Origin: Deltaproteobacteria bacterium
Lineage (GTDB): Bacteria > Desulfobacterota > Binatia > UBA12015
Assembly: GCA_016874795.1 (NCBI GenBank)
Contig: VGTG01000006.1
Location: 1-64,000 of the forward strand
Direction of reading: 5' to 3'
Length of the DNA stretch: 64,000 nt
Positions 36,325 through 45,209 of the stretch are shown here, piece after piece; position 1 is the first letter of the stretch; each line of letters begins with the position of its first letter. The position numbers and the translations under genes are program-made. The notes beneath the pieces were generated by a model. The model was given only the letters and a program-made list of their open reading frames with translations, ran no database searches and had not been told where the DNA came from.

Positions 36325-38148
36325 ATGAGACGAATCTCGATCGCGCTCGCCGCAGGCGGGCTGGTCGCTGGCTTCCTGTTGCGAGCCTGGAGCTGGGAGT
36401 GGAACGACCAGCTCCAGGGAGACGTCAACCTTTTCGCGCTGACCGCACGGGAATTCGCCGAGAGCGGCTCTCTCCGATACCCGATCAAGTACGAATTCAG
36501 CGATCGTGTCGACTACTGCGAGACACGGTCGGTCGCGTCTCAGCATCCGCCGCTGTTTCCGCTCGCGGCAGGGCTTCTCGCGAAGGCACTCGGCACGGAC
36601 GAAACGTATCCGCTTCTGAAGCTACTTTCGGAGCTCGGCGGGTTCGCGTTGCTCGCCCTGCTCGCGGCCCGCGGTGCGTCCGCGAGCGACTCCGGCGCTT
36701 CGACCGCGCTCCTCCTGGCCGCGGTGTCGCCGATGCTGGTCGACTTCTCCGGCAACGGGAGCCCGTACGCCTGGAGCGGGTTGCTCTTGCTCGTGGCGAC
36801 CCTCCTGGTGTGGAGGCTCCGCGCGGGTCGCGCGCTCGACTTCGTCCTGGCCGGGGCCGTTGCCGGAGTCGCGCCACAGATCCATCCGGCACTGCTCGCG
36901 ATCCCGGCGAGCTTGGCTCTCGTCGCGATGCTCCGATGGCGTCGGGTGCCGCCGCGCTGCGCGCTGGCGTTCGCCGGAGTCGGAGGCATCGTCGCGGCTC
37001 CTTGGCTCGCCTGGAACCTGCGGCACTTCGGCTCGCCGTTCTACTCGTACAATCCGCACGTCTTGTGGACCAACCTCGGCGCGGCACAGGAAGGCATCTA
37101 CGGCGACGTCGTCACCTGGCGCTGGAGCGAGGCGAGCTGGGGCGTCGTGGCGTCGAATGCATGGGATACCGCGCTCCGGAGCGGAATCGAGATGCTCGGC
37201 GGCATTCTGATGGATGGAGGGCCGGGCGCGTTCGTTCTCGCGTCGCTGACGATCTGGTCGGTGCTGACCACGGCCCCGCGGAAAGCCCTCGAAAGTGCGC
37301 TTCCGGCGCTCCTGTATCTGGCACTCGTGCTTCCCTTCGAGTTTCGCGATCGATTCGTCGTCCCTCTCCTTCCCGTCTTCTATCTCGCGGCCGGCCGCGG
37401 CTTCGCGATCGCTTCTCGATCGGGCCGTCGATCGCTCGGGGGTCTCTGCGTCGTGACGTCACTCGCGTGGATGGCGCCCGCGTACTTCGAGTCACCCCCC
37501 GCCCGGTACTACTCCGACGATGCCGCGCGGCGGAACGCGAATGCGCTGATGGTGCCCGTCGCGGAGAGCCTGGCGCGGCTCGAGGACGGACCGGTCCTCG
37601 GCTACTCGCGCGTTCTGGATGGCGGCATCGACGCGGTCTACTACCACCGGAAGCTCCTGATTCGCGGCATGGCGCACGGCCGACCGCGCCAGGAGCACTT
37701 CGGAGATCTGGCGCGGAAGCTCGCTCGAGATTTTCGAGTGCGCTACGTGTGGACCGATCTCTTCCTGAAGCCGGAGGTCGAATTGATCTTTCCCGGCGCG
37801 CGCACGGTTCTCGGAAATGGGGGATTCTTCGTGTTCGAGCTCCCGCAGGGGCGCGACCCGGCCGGCGTCTGCGACAGAACGAAGCCCGCGGCCGTCTCGA
37901 AGCCTCACGCGGTTCGGTCGAGGAGATCCCGCAGCGCCGCGCGGCGCACCTTGCCCGCGCTCGTGCGCGGAAACGAGTCGACGCGGACGAGCGCCCGCGG
38001 CAGCTTGAACCCCGCGAGGTGCAGGCGCGCGAACTCCCGCAGCTCCTCGACCGTGACTTCGGCGCGTGCGATCACCGCGACCGTCACCTGCTCGCCCCAG
38101 CGCTCGTGCGGCGTCCCGAAGACGACCGCCTCGATCACCGCCGGATGA
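36325..38148 (+). CDS. GT39-like polytopic membrane glycosyltransferase, C-terminus read into opposing gene
   Basis: A 607-codon frame encoding a polytopic protein resembling ArnT/PMT-type (GT-C fold) enzymes, which move sugars from polyprenyl-phosphate donors. The first periplasmic loop has an acidic motif (WNDQLQGDVNLFALTAREFAE), followed by SQHPPLFPLAAGLLAK and about ten hydrophobic helices. The soluble C-terminal part ends credibly at FFVFELPQGRDP (about residue 515). From about 527 the frame continues for 81 codons antisense to the convergent ligase gene and becomes Arg/Ser rich, so the original stop may be lost. The family call is by topology and the loop motif; the donor and acceptor are unknown. 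Confidence 0.7.
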   Translation: MRRISIALAAGGLVAGFLLRAWSWEWNDQLQGDVNLFALTAREFAESGSLRYPIKYEFSDRVDYCETRSVASQHPPLFPLAAGLLAKALGTDETYPLLKLLSELGGFALLALLAARGASASDSGASTALLLAAVSPMLVDFSGNGSPYAWSGLLLLVATLLVWRLRAGRALDFVLAGAVAGVAPQIHPALLAIPASLALVAMLRWRRVPPRCALAFAGVGGIVAAPWLAWNLRHFGSPFYSYNPHVLWTNLGAAQEGIYGDVVTWRWSEASWGVVASNAWDTALRSGIEMLGGILMDGGPGAFVLASLTIWSVLTTAPRKALESALPALLYLALVLPFEFRDRFVVPLLPVFYLAAGRGFAIASRSGRRSLGGLCVVTSLAWMAPAYFESPPARYYSDDAARRNANALMVPVAESLARLEDGPVLGYSRVLDGGIDAVYYHRKLLIRGMAHGRPRQEHFGDLARKLARDFRVRYVWTDLFLKPEVELIFPGARTVLGNGGFFVFELPQGRDPAGVCDRTKPAAVSKPHAVRSRRSRSAARRTLPALVRGNESTRTSARGSLNPARCRRANSRSSSTVTSARAITATVTCSPQRSCGVPKTTASITAG

Positions 38149-39368
38149 CGAGCAAGCACCGCCTCGACCTCCTCCGGGCTCACGTTCTCGCCGCCGGTGA
38201 TGATGATCTCCTTCAGCCGCCCGGTGACGTAGAGGCGTCCGTCGCCGTCGAGGCGGCCCAGGTCGCCCGTGTGCAGCCAGCCGTCGCGCAGCGCCGCCGC
38301 AGTCGCTTCGGGATCCCCGAGGTATCCACGCATCACCGTCGGTCCGCGCACGACGATCTCGCCCTGGCGGCCGCGCGGGAGGAACGTGCCGTCCGGCGCA
38401 CGGATCGCGAGGCGAAACGGGGCGTGCGGACGACCGACGGTTCCGGGATGCTCGAGCGCTTCGCGTCCGACGGTCATCGTGAGGCCGTCGGCGCTCTCCG
38501 TCTGCCCGTACGCTTCGAGGATCTCGGCGGCGGGGAAGCGCTCCGCGAGCGCTTGCTTGACGGACATCGGCGTCATCGCGCTGCCGACGGTCACCTTCGT
38601 GAGGCTCGCGAGACCGCCCTGATCCCGCGACTCGAGGAGCGGGCCCGTCATCGCAGGAACGAGCGGAAGGTCGGTCACGCCGTGCTCGCGGATGAGCCGT
38701 GGGATCTGCTCGGGATCGAAGCTACCGAGAAGGAGCACCGTCCCGCCGCTCACGAGCCGCGCGAGGTAGTGCGAGACGAAGATCGGAACGTGGCAGAGCG
38801 GGCTCACCACCGCCGCGACGGAAGCCGGGCCGTCGCGTCGCGTCTGCACGACCGCCTCGGCCGCACGAAGGAGATGCGCGTGCGTCAGGAGGACGCCCTT
38901 CGGACGACCCGTCGTTCCCGAGGTATAGGCGACGACCGCTTCCGCGTCCTCGCCCTCTCCCTCGGGAAGAGGTGCCGCGGACCCCACGGAGGCGTCCCGC
39001 CGCCGGACGCGCGCCGAACCATCCTCGTCGATCTCGAGCCACGCGGCGGCGCCGGCGTGCCGTACGAGCCCTTCCGCTTCGCCCTCGGTGAGGCGCGGGT
39101 CGAGAGGAATCGCGGACGCACCGGCGCGCCAGATCCCGAAGAGGCCGGCGACGTGCGCGACCGTGTTGGCGACGCGAAAGCCGATCCGCGTTCCGGCGCC
39201 GCATCCGGCGCGGGCCAGCTCGCGCGCGACGTTGCTCGCAGCCGCGTCGAGACGTGCGACCTCGTGACGCGTGCCTCCCTCGAGGATCGGGGCCCACGCC
39301 GCACCGCGCTCTCGCGCCGCCGCGAGCGCAGCCGCGAGCGTAGCCGCGAGGTCGTGGCGCCGCTCCAT
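37905..39368 (-). CDS. AMP-forming acyl-CoA synthetase (ANL superfamily)
   Basis: A 487-residue adenylating enzyme that activates a carboxylate and transfers it to CoA. A3 motif: AYTSGTTGRPKGVLLTH (about 147-163). A5: EAYGQTESADG (about 288). A7/A8: LHTGDLGRLDGDGRLYVTGR, with hinge Asp/Lys region KEIIITGGENVSPEEVE. A10 lysine is in PRTSAGKVRRAALRDLL. The substrate cannot be told from sequence; medium- or long-chain or aryl acids are plausible. It lies 27 nt downstream of another ligase gene on the same strand. Its last 244 bp are overlapped by the antisense tail of the GT39-like gene. Confidence 0.9.
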   Translation of the reverse strand: MERRHDLAATLAAALAAARERGAAWAPILEGGTRHEVARLDAAASNVARELARAGCGAGTRIGFRVANTVAHVAGLFGIWRAGASAIPLDPRLTEGEAEGLVRHAGAAAWLEIDEDGSARVRRRDASVGSAAPLPEGEGEDAEAVVAYTSGTTGRPKGVLLTHAHLLRAAEAVVQTRRDGPASVAAVVSPLCHVPIFVSHYLARLVSGGTVLLLGSFDPEQIPRLIREHGVTDLPLVPAMTGPLLESRDQGGLASLTKVTVGSAMTPMSVKQALAERFPAAEILEAYGQTESADGLTMTVGREALEHPGTVGRPHAPFRLAIRAPDGTFLPRGRQGEIVVRGPTVMRGYLGDPEATAAALRDGWLHTGDLGRLDGDGRLYVTGRLKEIIITGGENVSPEEVEAVLARHPAVIEAVVFGTPHERWGEQVTVAVIARAEVTVEELREFARLHLAGFKLPRALVRVDSFPRTSAGKVRRAALRDLLDRTA

Positions 39369-39395
39369 CGCCGCTCGCCGCTCCGCGCAGGGCCG

Positions 39396-41003
39396 CTACG
39401 AGCGGATCTCGAGCGCGCCTTCCGCGAGACGCGCGCGAAGCACCTTCTTGTCGAACTTCCCGACGCTCGTCTTCGGGACCTCCGCGACGAACGACCAGCG
39501 CTCCGGCACCCACCAGCGCGCGACGCGCGACTCGAGGAAGCTCTTCATCGCCTCCGGATCCGCGGCGGCTCCCGGCCGCAGCACGACGCAGGCGAGCGGC
39601 CTCTCCTGCCAGCGGTCGTCCGGAACGCCGATCACCGCGGCCTCGACGACGTCGGGGTGTGCCATGATCTCGTTCTCGAGCTCGACGGACGAGATCCACT
39701 CGCCGCCCGACTTGATCACGTCCTTGGCGCGATCGGTGATCTGCACGAAGCCACGGTCGTCGACGTTGCCGACGTCGCCCGTGCGGAGCCAGCCGCGGTC
39801 GAACTTCTCGCCCGAATCGTCGCCGTAGTACGAGCCCGTGATCCACGGTCCGCGCACCTGGATCTCGCCGACGGAGTCGCCGTCCCAGGGAAGCTCCTCG
39901 CCCTGGTCGTCGACGATGCGGAGCTCGACCCCGGCGCAGACGCGGCCGGTCTTCGAGCGCCACGCCATCTCCTCGGAAGGATCGGCGCCGTCTGGCGGCA
40001 GCGCGATCGCGCCGAGCGGGCTCGTCTCCGTCATGCCCCACGCCTGGATGATGCGCACGCCGTAGCGCTCCTGGAAGCGCTCCATCAGGACGCGCGGCAC
40101 CGCGGAGCCGCCGCAGACGATCATGCGGAACGACGAGAGGTCGATCGGCGTCGTCTCGCCGTGCCGGAAGACGTCGGCCCAGATCGTCGGGACCGCGCCG
40201 GAGAAGGTCGGACGCTCGCGCGCGATCAGGCGGCAGAGCGGCTCGGCCTGAAGATGTCTCTCCACCATCACGAGGTCCGATCCCACCATCCACGCGGCGT
40301 ACGGGAGCCCCCAGGCGTTCGCGTGAAACATCGGCACGATGAGAAGGACGCGGTCGCGGTCGCTCAGCGAGTAGCAAGCGCCCGAGGTCACGCCGAACGA
40401 ATGCAGAAAGGTCGAGCGGTGGCTGTAGACGACGCCCTTCGGGTTGCCCGTCGTGCCGCTCGTGTAGCACATCGCCGCCGCGTCGCGTTCGTCGAGATCG
40501 GGCCACGCGTAGCCGAGCTTCTCCGTGGCGAGGAGAGCCTCGTACGCGAGCACCTCGCCGAGCGGCGAAGCGTCCTCCTTGCCCATGACGACGACGTGCT
40601 CGACCGTCCGGAGCTCCGGCCGGATCTTCGCGAAGAGCGGCACGAGCGAGGAGTCGACGAGGACGACGCGGTCCTCGGCGTGATTGACGATGTAGACGAG
40701 CTGCTCCGGGAAGAGGCGGATGTTCAGCGTGTGCAGCACGGCACCCATGCTCGGCACCGCGAGGTACGCCTCCATGTGCTCCTGGGTGTTCCAGGAGAAC
40801 GTGCCGACGCGGTCGCCCGGCCGGACGCCGAGCCGTCGCAGCGCCGCGGCGAGTCGCTCCGCGCGCTCCGCGACCTCGCGGAACGTTGCGCGACGCACGT
40901 CCGTGCCGTCGAACGTCGAGATCGTGCTCGTCGCGTGGACGCGGCGTCCGTGCTCGAGGAGCGCCGCCACGGTGAGCGGCCGGTCCTGCATCGTGCTCTT
41001 CAT
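39396..41003 (-). CDS. Long-chain fatty-acid-CoA ligase-like enzyme
   Basis: A 535-residue ANL enzyme. ATG 41003 has AAGGAG upstream. A3: CYTSGTTGNPKGVVYSH (about 176). HANAWGLPYAAWM and WGMTETSPLG (about 322) are characteristic of the DitJ/FadD3/AlkK-like group acting on medium- and long-chain acids. Hinge: DRAKDVIKSGGEWISSVELE. Catalytic Lys: KTSVGKFDKKVLR. It forms a unit with the upstream quinone oxidoreductase gene (12 nt gap) and the downstream second ligase. Likely role: activation of an alkanoic or cyclic acid before beta-oxidation. Confidence 0.91.
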   Translation of the reverse strand: MKSTMQDRPLTVAALLEHGRRVHATSTISTFDGTDVRRATFREVAERAERLAAALRRLGVRPGDRVGTFSWNTQEHMEAYLAVPSMGAVLHTLNIRLFPEQLVYIVNHAEDRVVLVDSSLVPLFAKIRPELRTVEHVVVMGKEDASPLGEVLAYEALLATEKLGYAWPDLDERDAAAMCYTSGTTGNPKGVVYSHRSTFLHSFGVTSGACYSLSDRDRVLLIVPMFHANAWGLPYAAWMVGSDLVMVERHLQAEPLCRLIARERPTFSGAVPTIWADVFRHGETTPIDLSSFRMIVCGGSAVPRVLMERFQERYGVRIIQAWGMTETSPLGAIALPPDGADPSEEMAWRSKTGRVCAGVELRIVDDQGEELPWDGDSVGEIQVRGPWITGSYYGDDSGEKFDRGWLRTGDVGNVDDRGFVQITDRAKDVIKSGGEWISSVELENEIMAHPDVVEAAVIGVPDDRWQERPLACVVLRPGAAADPEAMKSFLESRVARWWVPERWSFVAEVPKTSVGKFDKKVLRARLAEGALEIRS

Positions 41004-41015
41004 CGAGAATGCTCC

Positions 41016-41999
41016 TTAGCGGACTTGGAGAATCACCTTGCCGACGTGCGCGCTCGACTCGACCCGGCGGTGCGCCTCCGGCGCCTCCGCGATCGGCAGT
41101 ACGCGGTCGACGACCGGACGGATTCGTCCCGCGGCGAGCGCCGCGCCGAACCGCTGCTCGAAGCCGCGGACGATCGCCGCCTTCTCGTCGACGGGACGCG
41201 CACGCAGCGTCGAGCCGATGATCTCGAGACGACGCAGCATCAGCCCGGCGAGGTTCAGCTCCGCCTTCGCGCCGCCCGTCAAGCCGATCACGACGAGCCT
41301 GCCGCCCATGCCGAGCGAGGCGAGGTTCCCTTCGAGGTAGGGGCCGCCGATGCTGTCGAGCACGACGTCGACGCCCTTCCCGCCCGTCAGCTCCTGGATC
41401 CGCTCCGCGAACTTCTCGGTGCGGTAGTTGATCGCCGCGGCCGCGCCGAGCTCGACGCAGCGCCGGCACTTCTCGTCGCTGCCGGCGGTGACGTAGCAGC
41501 GGCCGCCGGCCTCGTTCACGAGCTGGATCGCCGCGGTGCCGACGCCGCTTCCGCCGCCGTGGACGAGGAGCGAGCCGCCGTCGGGAAAGCGTCCGTACTG
41601 GAAGACGTTCGAGAAGACGGTGAGGTACACCTCGGGGACGCCGCCCGCGTGAACGAGATCGAGCGCCTCCGGCACGCGCAGCACCGAGCCGTGGTGCGCG
41701 ACCGCTTCCGCCGCGTATCCGCCGCCGGGAAGGAGAGCCATCACGCGGTCGCCGCGCGCGAAGCCGGAGGGGACCTTCGCGCCGACCTCGAGGACCTCGC
41801 CCGCGCACTCGAGGCCGAGGATCGGCGAAGCGCCCGGCGGCGGCGGATAGAAGCCGCGGCGTTGCAGGAGGTCCGCGCGGTTGACGGCCGTCGCGACGAC
41901 GGCGATGCGGACGTCCTCCGGTCCGAGCGCGGGTGCCGGCGCCTCGTCCCAGCGCATCACGTTCTCGTCTCCCGGCTGGTCGATGATGATGGCTTTCAA
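41016..41999 (-). CDS. NAD(P)H:quinone oxidoreductase, PIG3-like MDR family
   Basis: A 327-residue zinc-independent medium-chain dehydrogenase/reductase. TTG 41999 is the start: GGAGGAG lies 7 nt upstream and the product opens with LKAIIIDQPGDENVM, the usual first strand. Motifs: VNRADLLQRRGFYPPPPG, LGLECAGEV, and the nucleotide-binding LVHGGGSGVGTAAIQL (about 142-157), with the fingerprint VDVVLDSIGGPYLEGN near 222. The group includes TP53I3/PIG3 quinone reductases, which use NADPH. It is the first gene of a unit with two acyl-CoA ligases. Confidence 0.9.
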   Translation of the reverse strand: MKAIIIDQPGDENVMRWDEAPAPALGPEDVRIAVVATAVNRADLLQRRGFYPPPPGASPILGLECAGEVLEVGAKVPSGFARGDRVMALLPGGGYAAEAVAHHGSVLRVPEALDLVHAGGVPEVYLTVFSNVFQYGRFPDGGSLLVHGGGSGVGTAAIQLVNEAGGRCYVTAGSDEKCRRCVELGAAAAINYRTEKFAERIQELTGGKGVDVVLDSIGGPYLEGNLASLGMGGRLVVIGLTGGAKAELNLAGLMLRRLEIIGSTLRARPVDEKAAIVRGFEQRFGAALAAGRIRPVVDRVLPIAEAPEAHRRVESSAHVGKVILQVR

Positions 42000-42115
42000 A
42001 GCTCGTCTCCTCCGGCGAAGCGTGCTGCCGCGAGCGAGTCTGCCATTTGGGCCGGTCCTCTCGCCACCCGGGGCGCGCCCTTCGCGAGCAGCGCACGGCG
42101 GAGAGGAGTGGGCGC

Positions 42116-43906
42116 TCACTCGTTCGGCGGAACCCCATCTGCTGCTCGAGGAGCCCAGACGCCCTTCAAGGATCCGCAGGTGATGTTCTCATCATGGAGC
42201 CGGCGCGAGATTGCCCGCTCCACGCCGCCGGCATAGGACGCGAATTCACGCCGCCGCCTCGCCTCCGGGATGCGATCGAGGCGAACGAGATCGAAGCCCA
42301 GCACGCTCTGGAAGAGGACGAGATAGTCTCCCTCGCGGTTCAGCCGGGCCGCAGCGTCGATCAGGCGCTGTCTTCCCGCCCCGAACTCGGGCGGATAGAA
42401 CCAGTCGAGCGGAAGCGCGTTCTCGACCTCGAGCGCGGGATAGACCCAAGCGTTGTCCGGAAGGACGGTGACGCGCCGCGCCGGATGGCGGCGTATGCAG
42501 TCCACGAGCTCGGCGACGGATGCCGCCGTCCGTGGGTTCGTTCGCAGCGCGCCGAATGCGGGAACGATCGGCCCGAGCGAGGTCGTCATCCCCTCCGGCG
42601 GGCCATCGTAGTACGGGTGCGCGCGCGCGATCGAGAACACGCTCACCGTCCAGCCGAAGGCGAGCACCGTCACGGCCAGCGCAGCGGCGTGAAGCGGAGG
42701 TGCGAGTGCTCCCACGGGGCGCGGTGCGCCTTCCCAGAGGAGCGTGAGGGCCGCGAGAGCGAGCGATCCCCCGACCAGATTCGCGTTGGGGTATCCCCAC
42801 GACAATGTCGTCATCCAACCGAGCACGAGCAACGCGAGCGCCGCACCGGAGGCGCGCCGCTCGGTGATCCCTTGCCAGAGCACCAGCACAGCCAGCACCC
42901 ACACGAGCATCGTGCCCCAGTCGTTGGCGTCGCCAGCCCACGTCAGTTGCCGCCCCAGCGCCAGACGAAGAATCACGTAGGTTGCCACCGCGCGGAGCGC
43001 CCAGGAGCAACCGATCGCGAGCCCGGTTTGGAGGATCTTCCGGCGCGCGGCCATGTCGACCGCGGTCACCGCGACGAGAAGCACACCGAGGTCGAGAACC
43101 CTGCCGTACCGGGTGCCGATGGCCTGAAGCAGCGCATCGCCCCATACCGGCCTCGCACCGAGGATCTGGTCGAGCATCGCACGGAAGCCGCCCGCCCAGG
43201 CCACGACGGCAACGTAGAGGAATCCCGGGATCGCGCCGGTCGCGAGAGCAGTGATCGCGATGCGAATCCGTTCCCGCATCGCCATCGCCGGGAGAGAGAC
43301 AAGGAGCCACACGAGACCGAGCAGCGGCGCCGCGAAGTAGCTCTGCTTCATGAGCGGCACCGCGCCGAGCAAGAAGAATCCGAGCGCGACTCGTCCTCGC
43401 CTCGCCGATCGCGCGCCCACATCGACCAGAACGAGCCCGAGGGCGACGAGCAGGATCGCGTCGATGGTGCACTAAGCCATCAGCGGGAAGCTGTGCACGT
43501 TGATCAGGACCGACGCGGCCCACGCAATCGTCTCGACAGGACGCCAACGTCCGGGACCGCGGCGGAAGACGAGCGTCGCAAGAGCGGTCGAGTAGAGGAC
43601 GACCTCGAGCAGCCCGATCAGCCGCGACGCTTCGAGCAGCGGGAGCGGCACGAGGAAGTCCAACGCGTGGAACGCGGCCGAGCCGACCGGTCGAGGTGAA
43701 ATGAAATCGCGATGCGGAAACTCGCCGTTCAGCAGCCGCCACGTCTGCGCCAGGAAGTAGCCTTCGTCGGTCGGACAAAACCCCAGCAGGCAGGCCGAGT
43801 AGAACGCCCATCCGGTGAGGATCAGAGCGACTGCGAGGAAACGGAGGGGCACTCCGGACGGCTCGCTTGGCTCTCGAGCTGGTTCGAAGGAGGAAGACGG
43901 GTCCAT
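42116..43906 (-). pseudogene. Polytopic membrane protein gene (GT-C/ArnT-like) split by an in-frame amber codon
   Basis: Two frames, 43906-43472 (144 codons) and 43420-42116 (434 codons), lie in the same phase and together make one protein of about 596 residues. The only break is TAG 43474-43472, between SVLINVHSFPLMA and CTIDAILLVALGLVLVD. The first part has the acidic loop CPTDEGYFLAQTWRLLNGE, typical of GT-C glycosyltransferases; the second has about nine hydrophobic helices and a soluble C-terminus. TGG to TAG is the simplest mutation, giving MAWCTID. It could also be a sequencing error or a suppressed stop. The short head and the long remainder both keep good codon bias, so the lesion looks recent. 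Confidence 0.75.
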
Positions 43907-43953
43907 ACGGAGCGGGAAGACTCGCGCAAACGAGAATACACTGCTGCCGGGAC

Positions 43954-43972
43954 GCCGCTAGACCCTAGCGGC
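43954..43972. terminator. Perfect hairpin over a stop codon
   Basis: GCCGCTAG pairs fully with CTAGCGGC around an ACC loop. The right arm contains the TAG stop of the 97-residue minus-strand gene. It may end that transcript before the next minus-strand gene, although no T-run follows. Confidence 0.45.
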
Positions 43973-44258
43973 CGCGGGCGCGGCGGAGGGAGACGCCGGC
44001 CTCGCGAAGGCAGAGCGTCGCCGCCTCCTCCGGGGTCGCCGCCGCGAGGAACGCTTGCACCTGCGGGTCCTCCTTCTCGACGGCTCGGGCGTAGTAGCGC
44101 GCCGCAGGATCCGAAGCACGGAGGTCCTCGAAGACCGTCAAGCGAAACCAGCCGCGCGCCTTCTCGCCGAACTCGATCACGAATTCCGCCTCGCCCACGA
44201 CGCGCGCGGCCTCGACGACCGCGTCGGCCAACGGGATCTGCTGCCAATCCATCGTCAC
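43965..44258 (-). CDS. Small conserved-looking hypothetical protein
   Basis: A 97-residue protein. GTG 44258 overlaps the stop of the upstream acyltransferase-like gene (GTGA); ATG 44252 is an alternative two codons in. Its sequence suggests an alpha/beta fold (AEFVIEFGEKARGWFRLTV) followed by helices (YYARAVEKEDPQVQAFLAAA, ATPEEAATLCLREAGVSL). I do not recognise a family. Translational coupling to the acyltransferase-like and methyltransferase genes suggests it works with them. No signal peptide or membrane segment is seen. Confidence 0.65.
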   Translation of the reverse strand: MTMDWQQIPLADAVVEAARVVGEAEFVIEFGEKARGWFRLTVFEDLRASDPAARYYARAVEKEDPQVQAFLAAATPEEAATLCLREAGVSLRRARGR

Positions 44259-45202
44259 GACCTCCCTCCGTCACGACCTCGATCCGGGCTCGCGGGAACG
44301 AACGGCCAGAGCCACCACTCGCTCGGCCAGCGCTCGACGAAGCCGCGCATGACGTCGACGAGCTGCCCACAGGTCGCGTCCGCTTCGCCGGGCTCGACGA
44401 GCGGTCCGTACTCGACGCGAAGGCGGCCGTTCTCGCGCAAGCCGACGAACGGCCGGAGCGGGACGCGCGTCAGCCGCGCGAGCGTCGTCACCCCGGCGGC
44501 GAAGCGCACGCGCTCGCCGCCGATCTCCACGTCCGCCGCGCGATCGACGACGTCGCCCGGCACGTCGACGACCGCATAGAGCGAGCGTCCCTCGACCAGC
44601 TCCGCGCGCGCCTGCAGGAGACCGTCGCCCGCGGAGTCGAGGAGCGGCCGTCCCGCGAGCGACTCGAGCCACGCGACCTTCGCCGTGCCGAAGACGCGCT
44701 TCGCCGCCGGCATCGGATTCGAAGCGTCGAGACGCCGTCCGACCGCGTGCAGGTTCAACCCGCGCACGCGACAGAGGTGCAGATAGGCGAGGATCGGGCT
44801 CCCGAAATGGAGCCCGGCGTAGATCACCGGCCCCGTCTCCATCGGCGCGTCGCCGCCGGCGCCGAGGAAGCGCGCGAGCGCTTCCGGCCTGCGCATGAAG
44901 TACGCGGCGTCCGCTTCCTCGCGCGCCTCGGACGAGAGAGCAGCGTGATACACCCACGCCGCGTCCGCGGCGGGCTTCCCGAGCCAGGCCGAGATGCGAT
45001 TGACGGCCGTCTCCCGCCGGCGCGCGTCGCGACCGTACTCGATCGAAGCGACGACGCGCGCGTATGCCGCTCCGCACGCGAAGCTTCTCGCCGCGAGGGG
45101 CAGCAGCACGCGATAGCGAAGCTCCGTCCAGGAAGCGGATCCCGCTCGCGAGCCCGGCGCGCCGCGATTCCCGTCGCGCGTCACGCGCGTCACCCGCGTC
45201 AC
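44255..45202 (-). CDS. LpxL/HtrB-like lysophospholipid acyltransferase-fold protein
   Basis: A 315-residue protein if begun at GTG 45202, 7 nt after the methyltransferase stop; three in-frame GTG codons lie 9 nt apart (VTRVTRVTRD), so the true start is uncertain. The order of motifs follows lipid A lauroyl/myristoyl transferases: IYAGLHFGSPILAYLHL where HxxxxE/D is expected, then a RLD stretch, LYAVVDVPGD and FAAGVTTLARLTRVPLRPFVG. The catalytic acid position is Ile (HFGSPI), so the standard catalytic dyad is missing. A short hydrophobic region is at about 20-40. It may be a divergent or inactive member. Confidence 0.72.
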   Translation of the reverse strand: MTRVTRVTRDGNRGAPGSRAGSASWTELRYRVLLPLAARSFACGAAYARVVASIEYGRDARRRETAVNRISAWLGKPAADAAWVYHAALSSEAREEADAAYFMRRPEALARFLGAGGDAPMETGPVIYAGLHFGSPILAYLHLCRVRGLNLHAVGRRLDASNPMPAAKRVFGTAKVAWLESLAGRPLLDSAGDGLLQARAELVEGRSLYAVVDVPGDVVDRAADVEIGGERVRFAAGVTTLARLTRVPLRPFVGLRENGRLRVEYGPLVEPGEADATCGQLVDVMRGFVERWPSEWWLWPFVPASPDRGRDGGRS

Positions 45203-45209
45203 CCGTCGC

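Noticed and set aside
36240-42236. A 1998-codon open frame on the plus strand, beginning with a GGAGGA-led ATG
   Set aside because: It runs through, and mostly antisense to, well-supported genes (ligases, quinone oxidoreductase), its product is Arg-rich and repetitive in composition, and long stop-free frames are expected at this GC content.
43472-43474. The in-frame TAG as a site of pyrrolysine insertion
   Set aside because: TAG serves as a normal stop for several genes here (for example aroQ and the SnoaL-like gene), no structural element follows, and a TGG to TAG change is simpler.
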